Shown piece by piece: positions 6,398 through 6,557 of a stretch of DNA of 6,557 bases. The DNA is from DATJUF01 sp035524095 (GTDB taxonomy: Bacteria > Desulfobacterota > Binatia > Binatales > Binataceae), in NCBI GenBank assembly GCA_035524095.1, contig DATKPK010000052.1, forward strand, positions 1-6,557. Direction: 5' to 3'. Below the pieces are notes generated by a model. It was not told where the DNA came from and did not search any database. It saw only the letters and a program-made list of their open reading frames with translations. A program made the position numbers and the translations under genes. Each line of letters begins with the position of its first letter. The first letter of the stretch is position 1.

Positions 6398-6426
6398 TTA
6401 GCAAATCTTATCTTTTCTCCTACAAT
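6398..6426 (+). promoter_or_regulatory. Candidate sigma-70 promoter for the rightward gene at 6522
   Basis: TTAGCA (6398-6403, four of six to TTGACA) and TACAAT (6421-6426, five of six to TATAAT) are separated by exactly 17 bases. Transcription would begin near 6433, giving a leader of about 89 bases to ATG 6522. AT-rich sequence yields such matches by chance, so this is moderate evidence only. Confidence 0.35.
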
Positions 6427-6510
6427 CATCCTTATCAATGGATTTCTAATACATGCAATGAACCGATCCTCTATTTCATAATGGAGGACGGCCCGAGAGA
6501 TGATCTTCAC

Positions 6511-6514
6511 GAGG
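6511..6514 (+). promoter_or_regulatory. Ribosome binding site for the gene at the right edge
   Basis: GAGG lies seven bases before ATG 6522, an ideal spacing. It favours this ATG over the out-of-frame ATG at 6527. Confidence 0.5.
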
Positions 6515-6521
6515 CCTGGCC

Positions 6522-6557
6522 ATGACATGGCGACTACACGGTCTGGATGCGTTATTT
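6522..6557 (+). CDS. N-terminus of a probable wax-ester synthase/diacylglycerol acyltransferase (partial, cut by right edge)
   Basis: Only the first 12 codons are present, reading MTWRLHGLDALF. Bacterial WS/DGAT acyltransferases commonly begin with a short stretch such as RLSGLDAxFLYLE, about ten residues before the first strand, and this fits closely. Those enzymes esterify fatty acyl-CoA to alcohols or diacylglycerol for storage lipid. The start is supported by GAGG seven bases upstream and a candidate promoter at 6398-6426. The gene is divergent from the RecA-like gene. With so few residues the call is tentative, and any other protein starting this way remains possible. Confidence 0.42.
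   Translation, partial: MTWRLHGLDALF

Larger units (their letters stand above)
6254..6521. other. AT-rich intergenic region between divergent genes
   Basis: This 268-base stretch separates the leftward RecA-like gene from the rightward gene starting at 6522. By hand count 42 of 120 bases in 6361-6480 are G or C (35%), far below the flanking genes. It probably holds promoters for both directions. It contains a candidate sigma-70 promoter (6398-6426, rightward) and an inverted repeat (6321-6337). A leftward frame of 85 codons (6528 to 6271) crosses it but looks unlike any protein I know. Confidence 0.55.

Noticed and set aside
6450..6464. GTTC-N7-GTAT on the minus strand, resembling an alphaproteobacterial SOS box
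   Set aside because: The second half-site is imperfect and lies about 200 bases from the leftward gene start, so it is insufficient for a LexA site.
6271..6528. Leftward 85-codon open frame in the AT-rich region
   Set aside because: It matches no protein I recognise, lies in low-G+C intergenic DNA, would overlap the opposite gene start at 6522, and has codon use unlike its neighbours. Kept as a remark, not a gene.

Overview
The window is a GC-rich bacterial segment (about 60% G+C in the genes by eye). It reads as an ordinary chromosomal region of a Gram-negative proteobacterium-like organism. The NtrB/NtrC pair, the ThiE, and the neighbouring acyl-CoA-type enzymes would fit a deltaproteobacterial or Binatota-like soil or aquatic bacterium. 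That placement is inference from gene content only. I see no transposase, phage gene, CRISPR array, tRNA or rRNA.

Layout: five genes run rightward. They are the 3' part of an NtrB-type sensor histidine kinase (cut by the left edge), a complete NtrC-type sigma-54 activator, thiamine-phosphate synthase (thiE), a 2-hydroxychromene-2-carboxylate isomerase-like DsbA-fold protein and a small FlK-like hot-dog thioesterase. They are followed, still rightward, by a double hot-dog MaoC-like protein. A leftward gene for a RecA-fold protein of the ImuA/SulA-like type then converges on the MaoC gene. To its right lies an AT-rich intergenic region (about 35% G+C by hand count over 6361-6480). The first 12 codons of a rightward gene then run off the right edge. 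Its start (RLHGLDALF) resembles the N-terminus of wax-ester synthase/diacylglycerol acyltransferases.

How the genes may work together: NtrB would phosphorylate Asp68 of NtrC, which then activates sigma-54 promoters. thiE starts 20 bases after ntrC and may be read from the same transcript. The isomerase-like, thioesterase and MaoC-like genes are on the same strand and could form a small catabolic or acyl-CoA handling set. This is suggested by order and family only, and no substrate can be named.

Most notable points: a Gly/Pro/Ala-rich insertion in the ATP-binding domain of NtrB; a ThiE whose conserved TxTK loop has lost both threonines; a complete FlK-type Thr/Glu/His triad in the small thioesterase; a MaoC-like protein with Pro in place of the hydratase Asp; and a RecA-like protein with a P-loop two residues shorter than the consensus. 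I do not find a convincing, previously undescribed multi-gene system.
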